This document shows, in pieces, positions 16,337 through 25,346 of a stretch of DNA of 64,000 nucleotides. Every line of letters starts with the position of its first letter. The stretch's first letter is position 1. The translations under genes were made by a program, and so were the position numbers. The notes under the pieces are model-generated. The model saw nothing but the letters and a program-made list of their open reading frames with translations, made no database searches and had not been told where the DNA came from. This stretch comes from Acidovorax sp. A79 (GTDB taxonomy: Bacteria > Pseudomonadota > Gammaproteobacteria > Burkholderiales > Burkholderiaceae_C): positions 3,574,501-3,638,500 of the forward strand of contig NZ_AP028672.1 in NCBI RefSeq assembly GCF_041154505.1, read 5' to 3'.

Positions 16337-17836
16337 TCAAAACCTCGGCAAATCCGGATGCTTGATCGCCCCCCCGCGCACCAGCATCTTCCCGTACTCC
16401 GCACACCGGTTCAGCGTGGGAATCACCTTCCCTGGGTTCAACAGCCCCGCCGGGTCAAACGCATGCTTGAGCCCGAGCATCTGCGCGTTCTCCTCGGCCG
16501 TGAACTGCACGCACATGCTGTTGAGCTTCTCCACGCCCACGCCATGCTCGCCCGTCACCGTGCCGCCCATGGCGACGCTGGTCTCCAGGATGTCGGCGCC
16601 AAACAGCTCGCAGCGGTGCAGTTGGTCGGCATCGTTCGCATCGAACAGGATCAGCGGGTGCAGGTTGCCGTCGCCCGCGTGGAACACGTTGGCGCAGCGC
16701 AGCTGGTATTTCTTTTCCATCTCCTGGATGGCGAGCAGGATGTCGGCCAGGCGCTTGCGCGGGATGGTCGAGTCCATGCACATGTAGTCGGGGCTGATGC
16801 GGCCGCTGGCGGGGAAGGCGTTCTTTCGGCCGCTCCAGAAGCGCAGGCGCTCGGCTTCGTCGTTGCTGACCGAAATGGCGGTGGCGCCTGCAGCGCGCAG
16901 CACGTCGCTCATGCGGCCGATTTCTTCCTCTACTTCTTCGGGCGTGCCATCGCTTTCGCACAGCAGGATGGCTTCGGCTGTCAGGTCGTAGCCCGCGTGC
17001 ACAAAGTCTTCGACGGCGGCGGTCATGGGCTTGTCCATCATCTCCAGGCCGGCGGGGATGATGCCGGCCGCTATGACCGCGGCCACCGCGTCGCCCGCTT
17101 TGCGCACGTCGTCAAAGCTGGCCATGATGCAGCGCGCCAGCTGGGGCTTGGGGATGAGCTTGACGGTGACCTCGGTGGTCACGGCCAGCATGCCCTCGCT
17201 GCCGATCACGGCGGCCAGCAGGTCGTAGCCAGGGGTGTCCAGCGCATCGCTGCCGAACTCCACCGGCTCGCCTTCCACCGTGAAGCCCTTCACCTTGAGC
17301 ACGTTGTGCACCGTGAGACCGTATTTCAGGCAGTGCACGCCGCCCGAGTTCTCTGCCACGTTGCCGCCGATGGTGCAGGCGATCTGGCTGCTGGGGTCGG
17401 GCGCGTAGTACAGGCCGTAGGGCGCGGCGGCCTCGCTGATGGCCAGGTTGCGCACGCCGCACTGCACCACGGCCGTGCGGCTCACCGGGTCGAGGTCGAG
17501 GATGCGGTTGAACTTGGCCAGCGAGAGCGTGACGCCCAGGGCATGCGGCATGGCGCCGCCCGACAGGCCCGTGCCCGCGCCGCGCGCCACCACGGGCACC
17601 TGCAGGTGGTGGCAGGCCTTGAGCACGGCCTGCACCTGCTCGTATGTTTCGGGCAGGCACACCACCAGCGGGCGCTGGCGGTAGGCGGTGAGGCCGTCGC
17701 ATTCGTAGGGGGTGGTGTCTTCGGCGTGCCACAGCAGCGCGTGCGCGGGCACCACGCGGCTCAGGGCCTGGACAACCTCGGCCTGGCGTGCGGCGCGTTC
17801 GGACAGGGCTGTGGTGGGTTCGGCGGCAGTGTTCAT
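16337..17836 (-). CDS. FAD-binding oxidase, GlcD/D-lactate dehydrogenase type
   Basis: 499-residue flavoprotein of the GlcD family, oxidising a 2-hydroxy acid such as glycolate or D-lactate. The N-terminal PCMH-type FAD domain contains RGAGTGLSGGA (about residues 90-100) and DPSSQIACTIGGNVAENSGG. The C-terminal cap has GDGNLHPLI and the conserved HGVGVEK near the end. The ATG at 17836 (MNTAAEPTT) is preferred over a GTG three codons upstream. No GlcE or GlcF subunit genes are adjacent, so it may be a stand-alone D-2-hydroxyacid dehydrogenase. Substrate unknown. Confidence 0.88.
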   Translation of the reverse strand: MNTAAEPTTALSERAARQAEVVQALSRVVPAHALLWHAEDTTPYECDGLTAYRQRPLVVCLPETYEQVQAVLKACHHLQVPVVARGAGTGLSGGAMPHALGVTLSLAKFNRILDLDPVSRTAVVQCGVRNLAISEAAAPYGLYYAPDPSSQIACTIGGNVAENSGGVHCLKYGLTVHNVLKVKGFTVEGEPVEFGSDALDTPGYDLLAAVIGSEGMLAVTTEVTVKLIPKPQLARCIMASFDDVRKAGDAVAAVIAAGIIPAGLEMMDKPMTAAVEDFVHAGYDLTAEAILLCESDGTPEEVEEEIGRMSDVLRAAGATAISVSNDEAERLRFWSGRKNAFPASGRISPDYMCMDSTIPRKRLADILLAIQEMEKKYQLRCANVFHAGDGNLHPLILFDANDADQLHRCELFGADILETSVAMGGTVTGEHGVGVEKLNSMCVQFTAEENAQMLGLKHAFDPAGLLNPGKVIPTLNRCAEYGKMLVRGGAIKHPDLPRF

Positions 17837-17917
17837 GGCCGCCACTGTAGAGGAAGCCCGCGCGCGGGAGCGTGAGTTTTCTTGCAGCGGTCTGTGAAAT
17901 GGCCTGGGTGTGGCCGT

Positions 17918-17981
17918 TTGCTATCAATCAATGAGCGGCTGGCGCATATGGGCAAAGCGCTGGAGGCTCCTTTGTCTTGAA
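17918..17981. repeat. Comamonadaceae-type interspersed repeat
   Basis: TTGCTATCAATCAATGAGCG, GGCTGGCGCATATGG and AAAGCGCTGGAGGC match the pattern of the better preserved element at 62642-62706. It lies between the FAD oxidase and helicase genes in an otherwise empty spacer. Confidence 0.6.
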
Positions 17982-18028
17982 TTGGGCCGGTGGGCGGCCC
18001 GCAGCCCCCCTCCTCACCCTCATCCTCC

Positions 18029-20050
18029 TCACACCGGCCCGGGGCTCACCGGGCGTTGGCTGCCTTCCAGAAGCCACAGGCGTTTGCTGGCGCGCGTCAT
18101 GGCGACATACAGCATGTTGCGTTCGCGATAGGCCTCCTGCCGGGCGGCACTGCGCGGAAAGCGCCCGCGCTCCACCAGGGGCACGGCCACATGGTCGTAT
18201 TCATGCCCCTTGCAGCGCTCCACCGTCAGCAGCTGCAGGCTGGAGGCTTCCTGCTGGGTGTGCTGGTGGATGCTGGCCTGCACCATGAGCGTGAGCCGGC
18301 CCAGGAACTCGTCCACGGACAAGCCGGCGCAGATGCGGGCCAGCGCTGCCAGGCTGTCCCTGCAGTAGCGCAGCTCCTGCGGGCTGATGGGCGCCTGCGC
18401 GAAGAAGCGGTGCACCAGCGGGTGCGCGCACAGCTGCCCGGCGTCGGCGCAGGCCTCGGGGGGCAAGGCCAGCAATTGTTCGCACACGGGGGACGCCACC
18501 GGGGCCTGGGGGTTGAAGCTGGCGCGCACCAGAAACCGGCGCACCAGGTCCTGCCTGCCGATGAGTTCCGCCGCCACGGCGCGGGTGTCCATTTCGACGG
18601 GGGAGTCCTCCACCAGCGCCTGCATGTCGAACGCGCCGTTGGCCAGCACGTCCTGGTCCGGCTGGCTGCCGCGCCGCACGTAGCGCAGCAGGCCTTCCAT
18701 GGCGCTGCTCAGAATGCCCTGCGTGAGCCGCACGCCGGTGCCGCAGCCCTGCATGGCCCCCATGATGGCCAGCACCAGGGCGATCTCGCGGCGCTGGTAG
18801 AAGCGCTTCAGCCCCAAGCAGGCGTAGTGCACGCCTTCGTGGGCGAACATCCATTCCAGCAGGATGGAGTCTTCCGGCGACCGCAGCACCACGTTCAGGC
18901 AAGGAGGGGGCGTGGTGCCGCCGGGCGCGGGGGGCTGCTGGTGCAGCACGGCGTCGTGGATCGCCAGCAGTTGCCGGGCGCAATCCTCGTCGTCGGTGTA
19001 GCTGCGCCGCTCGAACGCGGAGGGCTTGGTGGGGTAGTGCGCGGCAAATTCCACGCCGAACAGGGGGTTCAGCCCCTGGCAGATGGCGTTGCCGAAGCGG
19101 TAGGTGGTGTTGAGGGCGACCACCTGGGTGTCCGCGGGCAGCTCCTGCCGGATGCGGGCCAGGCTGTCGCCGAAGACGGAGAACGCGCCGGGCAGGATGT
19201 GCTGGTTGAAGTCTCCCGCGCCGACGAACAGACCGTTGCCGCCCTGCACCAGATGCCGCAGCACCAGCATGGCGGCTTCGTCCAGGTCCTGCAGCTCATC
19301 GAACAGCACCGCATCGAAGCGCCCCTGCAGCGGCGCGAAGGCATCGCCGAAATCCAGCTCCCCGAGCTGCGTGGCCACTTCATACGTGCAGTCGCCCGGT
19401 GCGTAGAAATGCGGCTCGTGGTTCAGCCCCCGGCGCAGGCGTTCGTACTTCACCAGCAGCTGGTAGAGCCCGTAGTCGAGCTGGTGCTCGCGGCAGTAGG
19501 GCAGGGCGCCGAGGTCCGAGCGGTCCATGTCGCGCAGCAGCAGTTGCTGCTTGGCCCGGGCCTCGAAGTCGGCGAAGGCCTGCACGTCCAGTTCACGCGA
19601 CAGGAAGTCGCCGGCCTCGGGCGCCCTGTCCAGCGCCGGGTCCTGGAGCAGCGCGGTGTGGGCCTGGCGGACCAGCAGGTTCTTTTGCAGGGGCTCGGTG
19701 ACACGCACCAGCTCGTCGCCCTGTTCCTTGAGCACGGTGGCGCACAGCTGCTCCACGGTCATGATCTGCACCTGGCGCGGAATGGCTGGAACGAGCTTTT
19801 CCAGGCGCTGCGCAATGGCGGCCAGCCCGGCCTCCGAATACGCGAGCATCAGGATGCGGCTTGCGCCCTGGGTGCGCAGGAGGTCGGCGGCCTTGATGGC
19901 CAGGGTGGTGGTCTTGCCCGTGCCCGCGAGCGCGTTGACCAGCACCGCGCTCGCCGTGGCGTTGAGCACCGCGTTCTGCTCCAGCGTGGGGTATCTCTTC
20001 TTGAAGTGGGCGTCTTGTGGCACGGCGTGGTGAGATGGTGGAGAGGTCAA
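18029..20050 (-). CDS. UvrD/Rep-like superfamily 1 DNA helicase
   Basis: 673-residue ATP-dependent helicase. It has Walker A NALAGTGKTTT (about residues 39-49), motif Ia near LMLAYSEAGLAA, Walker B as VLFDELQDLD, motif III/IV with VGAGDFNQHI and LNTTYRFGNA, motif V as TVERCKGHEYDHVAVP, and motif VI MLYVAMTRASKRLWLLE. It is shorter and more diverged than UvrD or RecB and has no visible nuclease or zinc domain. The start is TTG at 20050, with a GTG at 20023 as alternative. It stands alone. The helicase assignment is secure, but its role (repair, plasmid or phage related) is not. Confidence 0.85.
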   Translation of the reverse strand: MTSPPSHHAVPQDAHFKKRYPTLEQNAVLNATASAVLVNALAGTGKTTTLAIKAADLLRTQGASRILMLAYSEAGLAAIAQRLEKLVPAIPRQVQIMTVEQLCATVLKEQGDELVRVTEPLQKNLLVRQAHTALLQDPALDRAPEAGDFLSRELDVQAFADFEARAKQQLLLRDMDRSDLGALPYCREHQLDYGLYQLLVKYERLRRGLNHEPHFYAPGDCTYEVATQLGELDFGDAFAPLQGRFDAVLFDELQDLDEAAMLVLRHLVQGGNGLFVGAGDFNQHILPGAFSVFGDSLARIRQELPADTQVVALNTTYRFGNAICQGLNPLFGVEFAAHYPTKPSAFERRSYTDDEDCARQLLAIHDAVLHQQPPAPGGTTPPPCLNVVLRSPEDSILLEWMFAHEGVHYACLGLKRFYQRREIALVLAIMGAMQGCGTGVRLTQGILSSAMEGLLRYVRRGSQPDQDVLANGAFDMQALVEDSPVEMDTRAVAAELIGRQDLVRRFLVRASFNPQAPVASPVCEQLLALPPEACADAGQLCAHPLVHRFFAQAPISPQELRYCRDSLAALARICAGLSVDEFLGRLTLMVQASIHQHTQQEASSLQLLTVERCKGHEYDHVAVPLVERGRFPRSAARQEAYRERNMLYVAMTRASKRLWLLEGSQRPVSPGPV

Positions 20051-20152
20051 GAGACAGGACAGGCGAGAGGCGCGTGCCGGGTGACGGCGGCAGGCGGGCT
20101 GCGTGAATCTGGAACCCTGCGCGCCACAGGGGAGGGCGGGGTGGATCCGGTG

Positions 20153-20217
20153 TGCTATAAAATGTATAGCTATTGACGCTTTATAGGTAAGCGCTGGGGG
20201 CCAGAATGGCCTTGAAT
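20153..20217. repeat. Comamonadaceae-type interspersed repeat
   Basis: TGCTATAAAATGTATAGCT, then TTGACGCTTTATAGG and AAGCGCTGGGGGCCAGAATG, ending GGCCTTGAA. It lies between the helicase start and the LysR gene end. It contains the same GCGCTT...AAGCGC pairing as the copies at 62642 and 28151. Confidence 0.65.
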
Positions 20218-20228
20218 GCGGCGAGGGC

Positions 20229-21134
20229 TCAGGCCATGGTCTTGCGCAGCCACTCGGCGAACGCCGCGCACTCCCAGCGGTCCATGGTGCCCGTGCGCCA
20301 GCACAGGTAGTGTGCGTGGGGGCTGGTCGTATCGGTGTCGAACAGGCGCACCAGCGTGCCGTTCTCCAGCCACGGCGCCCCGAGCTTCAGGCGCACCAGC
20401 GCCACGCCCATGCCGGCGGCGGCGCCGTCGCACATCAGGCCGATGTCGTTGAACTGCGAGCCCTCGCTGGGCTCGGCCCAGTCCAGGCCCGTGGCGGCAA
20501 ACCAGGTGCGCCAGGGCTCCAGCGGGCTGCGCAGCAGGGGCACGCCCTCCAGGTCCTCCGGCCGGTCGAACGGGCCGTGTTCGCGCACGAACGCGGGCGA
20601 GGCCAGCGGCGTGACCACGTCGCGGGCCAGCTCCACATGCTCCACGTCGGCGTAGTGACCGGGGCCAAAGCGCACCATCAGGTCGGCGTCCTCGGCCACC
20701 ACGTCCAGCAGCGGGATGGACACCTGCAGCGCCAGGTCGATCTCGGGGTAGGCCTCGGTGAACTGGCGCAGGCGCGGAATGAGGATGGTGCGCGCGAACG
20801 TGGGCGTCACGGCCAGCTTGAGCCGCCGGCGCCCGGGCGCCGCAGCGGCCCCCGGAAACCGCTGCAGCGCGCCCAGGCCCTCGCGCACGTGGGCCAGGTA
20901 GGCGCTGCCCTCGGTGGTCAGCGAAAAATCGGCCCGCCCGAACAGCCGCACGCCCAGGATCTGTTCGAGCTGCTTGACCCGGTGGCTCACCGCGCTGGGC
21001 GTCACGCACAGCTCGTCCGCCGTCTGCGTCACGCTGCGCAGGCGGGCCAGGGCTTCAAACGTCAGCAGGCACTGTATCGGCGGGATGCGCCGTGCCGCGC
21101 TGCTGAGGAAGGAGGACGGAGCTGCCGTGGCCAT
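20229..21134 (-). CDS. LysR-family transcriptional regulator (GcvA-like)
   Basis: 301-residue regulator. The N-terminal winged helix-turn-helix (about residues 17-76) reads IQCLLTFEALARLRSVTQTA, then CVTPSAVSHRVKQLEQILGVRLFGR. A periplasmic-binding-like effector domain fills the remainder, with the GcvA-type block LEPWRTWFAATGLDWAEP. It is 14 bases downstream of purU on the same strand. The opening IPPIQCLLTFEA is typical of the GcvA subgroup that regulates amino-acid and one-carbon genes, so control of purU or a distant target is possible. The effector is unknown. Confidence 0.9.
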   Translation of the reverse strand: MATAAPSSFLSSAARRIPPIQCLLTFEALARLRSVTQTADELCVTPSAVSHRVKQLEQILGVRLFGRADFSLTTEGSAYLAHVREGLGALQRFPGAAAAPGRRRLKLAVTPTFARTILIPRLRQFTEAYPEIDLALQVSIPLLDVVAEDADLMVRFGPGHYADVEHVELARDVVTPLASPAFVREHGPFDRPEDLEGVPLLRSPLEPWRTWFAATGLDWAEPSEGSQFNDIGLMCDGAAAGMGVALVRLKLGAPWLENGTLVRLFDTDTTSPHAHYLCWRTGTMDRWECAAFAEWLRKTMA

Positions 21135-21147
21135 GGGGCAGAACGGG

Positions 21148-21999
21148 CTAGCGGAAAACCACGGTCTTGTGGCCGTTGAGCAGCACGCGGTGCTCGCTGT
21201 GCCACTTCACGGCACGGGCCAGCACCTGGCTTTCGGTGTCGCGGCCCCGGGCCGTGAGGTCTTCCACCGTGTCGGTGTGGTCGGCGCGGGCCACGTCCTG
21301 CTCGATGATCGGGCCTTCGTCCAGGTCGGCCGTCACGTAGTGCGCCGTGGCGCCGATGAGCTTCACGCCCCGGTCGTGCGCCTGGTAATAGGGCTTGGCG
21401 CCCTTGAAGCTGGGCAGGAAGCTGTGGTGGATGTTGATCGCCCGGCCTGCCAACTTTTGACATAGGTCAAGAGAAAGCACCTGCATGTAGCGCGCCAGCA
21501 CCACCAGTTCGGCGCCCTCGGCCTCGATAATCTCGTACTGCTTCGCTTCGGCCTGGGCCTTGGTCGCCGCGGTGACGGGAATGTGGTGGAACGGCACGTT
21601 GTAGCTGGCCGCGAGCTGGTAGAAGTCGCGGTGGTTGCTGACAATGGCGCGGATGTCGATGGGCAGCAGGCCGCTTTTCCAGCGGAACAGCAGGTCATTG
21701 AGGCAATGGCCTTCCTTGCTGACCATGAGCACCGTCTTCATGGGGGCGGCCGTGGCGTGCAGGCTCCAGCGCATGGTGTGGGGCTCCGCGAAGCTGGCCA
21801 GGCGGTTCTTGAGCGTGGCGTGGTCATGCTGGTCGCAGGCGAACTGCACCCGCATGAAGAACAGGCCGGTGGCGTGGTCGTTGTACTGGGCGGCTTCTTC
21901 GATGTTGCCGCCGTGCTCCAGCAGGAAGCCGGAGACTGCGTGCACCAGCCCGAGGCGGTCGGGGCAGGACAGAGTAAGGATGTAGGCGTTGGTCGTCAT
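21148..21999 (-). CDS. purU: Formyltetrahydrofolate deformylase
   Basis: 283-residue enzyme that hydrolyses 10-formyl-tetrahydrofolate to formate and tetrahydrofolate, balancing one-carbon pools. An N-terminal ACT domain (residues 1-80, ILTLSCPDRLGLVHAVSGFL) senses glycine or methionine in the family. The catalytic formyltransferase-like domain carries INIHHSFLPSFKGAKPY and AHYVTADLDEGPIIEQ, holding the Asn, His and Asp catalytic residues. It has full family length and probably forms a two-gene unit with the LysR gene. Confidence 0.94.
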   Translation of the reverse strand: MTTNAYILTLSCPDRLGLVHAVSGFLLEHGGNIEEAAQYNDHATGLFFMRVQFACDQHDHATLKNRLASFAEPHTMRWSLHATAAPMKTVLMVSKEGHCLNDLLFRWKSGLLPIDIRAIVSNHRDFYQLAASYNVPFHHIPVTAATKAQAEAKQYEIIEAEGAELVVLARYMQVLSLDLCQKLAGRAINIHHSFLPSFKGAKPYYQAHDRGVKLIGATAHYVTADLDEGPIIEQDVARADHTDTVEDLTARGRDTESQVLARAVKWHSEHRVLLNGHKTVVFR

Positions 22000-22052
22000 A
22001 GCTGCCCAATTGTCGCAGCATGGCTACAGGCGCCCAAGGAACGAGGGAATCG

Positions 22053-24359
22053 ATGGTCAATCCGGGCGATGCCCCGCGTCTTGCCCCCTGGCGGGGGATG
22101 CTGCTGTACCTGGTGCTCGGGGTGGCCTGGGTGTTCGCGGGCGACGCGCTGCTGGCCCGCTGGGTGACCGACCCGGCCCAGCTCACGCACTGGCAGACCT
22201 GGAAAGGCTGGGGCTATGTGCTGGCCACCAGCGTGCTCGCCTGGTGCATGCTGCGGCGCATGCGCTACGCCGAGAAGGTGCGCTGGGCCATGGCCCGGGA
22301 GCTGGCCCAGGTGGTGCGCCATGCACCCGCGGGCTTCGCGCGCGTGGCGCCGGACGGCCGCTTCCTCTGGGCCAATGAGCGGCTGTGCGAGCTGCTGGGC
22401 GTGTCCCTGGCGCAGGTGCGCCACCTCAATTTCCACGATGTGATGCAGTCCCCCGACCCCGAGGGGGCCACCGCCCAGCTGGTGCGCCTGCTGGCGGGAG
22501 AGATCGACCACTGCGTGGACGAGCGCGAGTGCCGGCGGCCCGGCGGGACGCGCGGGGTGCCGGTGCTGTGCACCGTGACGCAGATCCCCGAAGCGGGCGA
22601 CGAGCCCGCCCACCTGGTCTGCGTGGTGCAGGACCTGGACGAGATCAAGGCCGCGCGCGCCGCGCTGCAGACCAGCGAGGCCCGCCAGCGGCTGGCCGCC
22701 ACGGTGGTGGACAACACCATCGAGGGCGTGGTGGTCACCGATGCGCACAGCCGCATCCTGTCCGCCAACGCGGCCGTGACACGGCTCCTGGGCTATACCG
22801 AGGAGGAACTGCTGGGCAAGACGCCGCGCGTGTTCAAGTCCGGCCGGCACGACAAGGCGTTCTACGAGGCCCTGTGGAGCACGCTGCGGCGCACGGGCCA
22901 CTGGCAGGGCGAGATCTGGAACCGGCGCAAGAGCGGCGAGGTCTTCCCCGAGCACATGTCGCTGTCGGCCGTGCGCGACCCGGCGGGCGAGGTCACGCAC
23001 TACGTGTGCATGTTCACCGACATCTCCGAGGAGAAGGCGCACCAGCGGCAGCTGGAATTCCTGGCGCACAACGACGCGCTCACGGGGCTGTCCAACCGCG
23101 CCTGGTTCGGCCACCAGCTGGAGCAGGTGGTGCAGGAGGCGCGCGCCAGCGGCGAGCACATCGCCGTGCTGCTGCTCAACCTGGACCGTTTCAAGGACGT
23201 GAACGACAGCTACGGCCACACCACGGGCGACGAGGTGCTCAAGCACATCGCGCGGCAGGTGCAGTCGGCCCTGCGGCCCGGCGACGTGCTGGGGCGGCTG
23301 GCCGGCGACGAGCTGGCCGTGGTGGCGCGCCACCTGCGCCATGCGGACGGCGCTGCGGCCGTGGCGCGCCACCTCATCACCGCCGTGGCCGAGCCCTGGC
23401 GCTCGCCCGACGGCTTCGAGGTGGTGGCCGGCGTGAGCGTGGGCATCTGCATGTTCCCCGAACACGCCGCCACCACCGAACTGCTGCTGCAGGGCGCGCA
23501 CGCTGCGGTGTACGGCGCTAAGGCCCGGGGCCGTGGCGCGTGGTGCTTCTTCCACGAAGCCATGACCCAGGCCGCGCGCGAGCGGCTGGCGCTCGAATCG
23601 CGCCTGCGCCTGGCGCTGGCCCAGGGCCATCTGCAGATGCACTACCAGCCGCAGGTGGACATCGCCAGCGGGCGCATCCTGGGGGCCGAGGCGCTGGTGC
23701 GCTGGAACGACCCCGAGGAGGGGCTGATCTCGCCCGCGCGCTTCATCCCCGTGGCCGAGACCTCGGGCGTGATCGGCCCGCTGGGCGAATGGGTGCTGCG
23801 CGAGGTCTGCCGCCAGGGCCAGCAGTGGCGCGCCGAGGGCCTGCCCGACCTGACGCTGGCCGTCAACGTGTCGCCGCGCCAGTTCCACCTGACCGACCTG
23901 GCGGGGTGCACCTCGGCGGCGCTGGCCGACTCGGGCTTTCCCAGCGAATTGCTGGAGCTGGAGATCACCGAGTCCGCGCTGGCCGAGCGCACCGAGGAGG
24001 CGCGCCAGGTGCTGATGCGGCTGCGCAGCGTGGGCGTGCGGATCGCGGTGGACGACTTCGGCACGGGGTACTCATCGCTCGCGCAGCTCAAGCGCTTTCC
24101 CATCGACGTGCTCAAGATCGACCAGGGCTTCATCCGCGACATCCCCCAAAGCGCGGACGACATGGCCATCAGCGCGGCCATCATCGCCATGGGGCACAGC
24201 ATGGGGCTGTCGGTGCTGGCCGAGGGGGTGGAGGACGAGGGCCAGCTGGCCTTCCTGAAGGCGCGCGGATGCGACGCCTACCAGGGCTACCTGTGCAGCC
24301 GCCCGCTGCCCGCCGACGGGTTCGCCGCGCTGCTGCGGGAGCGTGGCGAGCCGCGCTGA
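22053..24359 (+). CDS. Membrane PAS-PAS-GGDEF(degenerate)-EAL c-di-GMP phosphodiesterase
   Basis: 768-residue signalling protein. Two N-terminal membrane helices (about residues 12-30 and 50-66) are followed by two PAS-type sensor domains. The diguanylate-cyclase-like domain has NDALTGLSNR and LDRFKDVNDSYGHTTGDEV, but its active-site signature is AGDEL instead of GGDEF. The EAL domain keeps EALVRW, NVSPRQF, ELEITESA, VDDFGTGYSS and AEGVEDEGQL. It should therefore hydrolyse c-di-GMP while the cyclase half is probably inactive or regulatory. I chose the ATG at 22053, with GAGGGA upstream, over 22020. Confidence 0.9.
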   Translation: MVNPGDAPRLAPWRGMLLYLVLGVAWVFAGDALLARWVTDPAQLTHWQTWKGWGYVLATSVLAWCMLRRMRYAEKVRWAMARELAQVVRHAPAGFARVAPDGRFLWANERLCELLGVSLAQVRHLNFHDVMQSPDPEGATAQLVRLLAGEIDHCVDERECRRPGGTRGVPVLCTVTQIPEAGDEPAHLVCVVQDLDEIKAARAALQTSEARQRLAATVVDNTIEGVVVTDAHSRILSANAAVTRLLGYTEEELLGKTPRVFKSGRHDKAFYEALWSTLRRTGHWQGEIWNRRKSGEVFPEHMSLSAVRDPAGEVTHYVCMFTDISEEKAHQRQLEFLAHNDALTGLSNRAWFGHQLEQVVQEARASGEHIAVLLLNLDRFKDVNDSYGHTTGDEVLKHIARQVQSALRPGDVLGRLAGDELAVVARHLRHADGAAAVARHLITAVAEPWRSPDGFEVVAGVSVGICMFPEHAATTELLLQGAHAAVYGAKARGRGAWCFFHEAMTQAARERLALESRLRLALAQGHLQMHYQPQVDIASGRILGAEALVRWNDPEEGLISPARFIPVAETSGVIGPLGEWVLREVCRQGQQWRAEGLPDLTLAVNVSPRQFHLTDLAGCTSAALADSGFPSELLELEITESALAERTEEARQVLMRLRSVGVRIAVDDFGTGYSSLAQLKRFPIDVLKIDQGFIRDIPQSADDMAISAAIIAMGHSMGLSVLAEGVEDEGQLAFLKARGCDAYQGYLCSRPLPADGFAALLRERGEPR

Positions 24360-24377
24360 ACGCTCGCCCCGCCGCCG

Positions 24378-25274
24378 TCAGCCGCCCGTGCGCGCGCCCT
24401 GGCCCCACTGCTGGCGCAGTTCCGCGCAATGGTCTCGGGGCGGCGGGGCGGGGGTCTCGATCACCGCATCTGCTTCGTTTTTGATAGCTTCCTGCGCTTT
24501 GCCTGCTTGCGCCAGGGCCACCTTTGACCTGAGATCCGAGGGCCAGTGCGTGGGCACGCCCAGGCTGCGCAGCACATGGCCGCCGCCGGCCACCAGCAGC
24601 ACGGTCTGGCCGGGGCGCAGGGCCTCCCGCGCGGTGCGGGCCATGCTGGCGTCGCGCGCGATCTGGATGCGGGCCATGGGGGCGATCTGCGCCTCGGGCA
24701 GCAGGCCGCAGTGGCCCTCGCGCAGCGCCTCGTGCTGGCGCTGCAGCGCGGCGGCGGGCAGGTGCCGGTCCCACGCGGATTCGCCCATCGCCGCGCGCAT
24801 GCCCGCGCGCGGCAGGTTGCCGCCCAGCACCGGCACGCCGGCGGCCACGGCTGCCATCACCACGGGGCCATAGGCCTGCCAGGGCCAGGCGGCGTCCTTC
24901 CATTGCAGGGCGGCCTGCACCTGGTCCGGGGTGGCGTCACGGGGCAGGCCGGTGGTGCCGTTCCCGCGCTCGGCCATCTCCAGCACCAGGGCCGCCAGCT
25001 GTCCGCGCGCCGCCAGCCACTGCACGGCCTCGCGCTGCAGGCGCTGGTGCTCGGGGGCATCGTGTTTTTCGCCCAGCAGCAGCACGTCGGCGGGCAGCAG
25101 GGCCTCAAGGCGCGCGGGCCAGGCGGCGGGCGACACCGGGGCGCTGGATTCAGGGCTGGCGCAGGCGCTCAGCGCCGCCGCCGTGGCGGCGGCCCAGGCC
25201 AGCGTACAAGCCCGCCAGCGGCCACGGGCCGGGGCCGAAGACGGTGCAAAGGTGCTCGGGTGCTGTGTGTGCAT
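24378..25274 (-). CDS. ChaN-family (DUF399) lipoprotein
   Basis: 298-residue predicted outer-membrane or periplasmic lipoprotein with a lipobox-like LSAC after a hydrophobic signal (cysteine at about residue 38). The family core LLLGEKHDAPEHQRLQ binds haem in characterised ChaN proteins through a conserved His/Tyr region. LVLEMAERG and VLLVAGGGHVLRSLGVP are also typical. The C-terminal residues around SKVALAQAGKAQEAIKNEAD are encoded by an interspersed repeat and are probably not family sequence. It is divergent from narX across the FNR-site region. A role in iron or haem handling is inferred from the family. Confidence 0.82.
   Translation of the reverse strand: MHTQHPSTFAPSSAPARGRWRACTLAWAAATAAALSACASPESSAPVSPAAWPARLEALLPADVLLLGEKHDAPEHQRLQREAVQWLAARGQLAALVLEMAERGNGTTGLPRDATPDQVQAALQWKDAAWPWQAYGPVVMAAVAAGVPVLGGNLPRAGMRAAMGESAWDRHLPAAALQRQHEALREGHCGLLPEAQIAPMARIQIARDASMARTAREALRPGQTVLLVAGGGHVLRSLGVPTHWPSDLRSKVALAQAGKAQEAIKNEADAVIETPAPPPRDHCAELRQQWGQGARTGG
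24474..24530. repeat. Interspersed repeat copy inside the ChaN-like gene
   Basis: TTTTTGATAGCTTCCTGCGC, then TTTGCCTGCTTGCGCCAGGG and CCACCTTTGACCTGAG align with the repeat family at 62642-62706. It is translated on the minus strand near the C-terminus of the lipoprotein. Confidence 0.55.
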
Positions 25275-25298
25275 GGGGCGATGCTACGCGGCTGCGAC

Positions 25299-25340
25299 TT
25301 GACGCAGGTCAAGACTTCGGGCGAACCCCCTGCCTACACT
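25299..25340 (+). promoter_or_regulatory. FNR/ANR-type site and promoter of narX
   Basis: TTGACGCAGGTCAA (25299-25312) is a symmetrical TTGAC-N4-GTCAA site of the FNR/ANR/DNR class. TACACT at 25335-25340 would be the -10 box. If transcription starts at 25347, the site is centred at -41.5, the classic class II activator position, and the -10 hexamer is at -12 to -7. That start coincides with the A of the narX ATG, which has no ribosome binding site. The geometry is seen in the sequence; oxygen control is inferred. Confidence 0.7.
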
Positions 25341-25346
25341 GGGCCG

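Noticed and set aside
21457..21470. FNR-like palindrome TTGACATAGGTCAA
   Set aside because: It lies in the middle of the purU coding region, encoding part of LDLCQK, far from any start codon, and is probably fortuitous.
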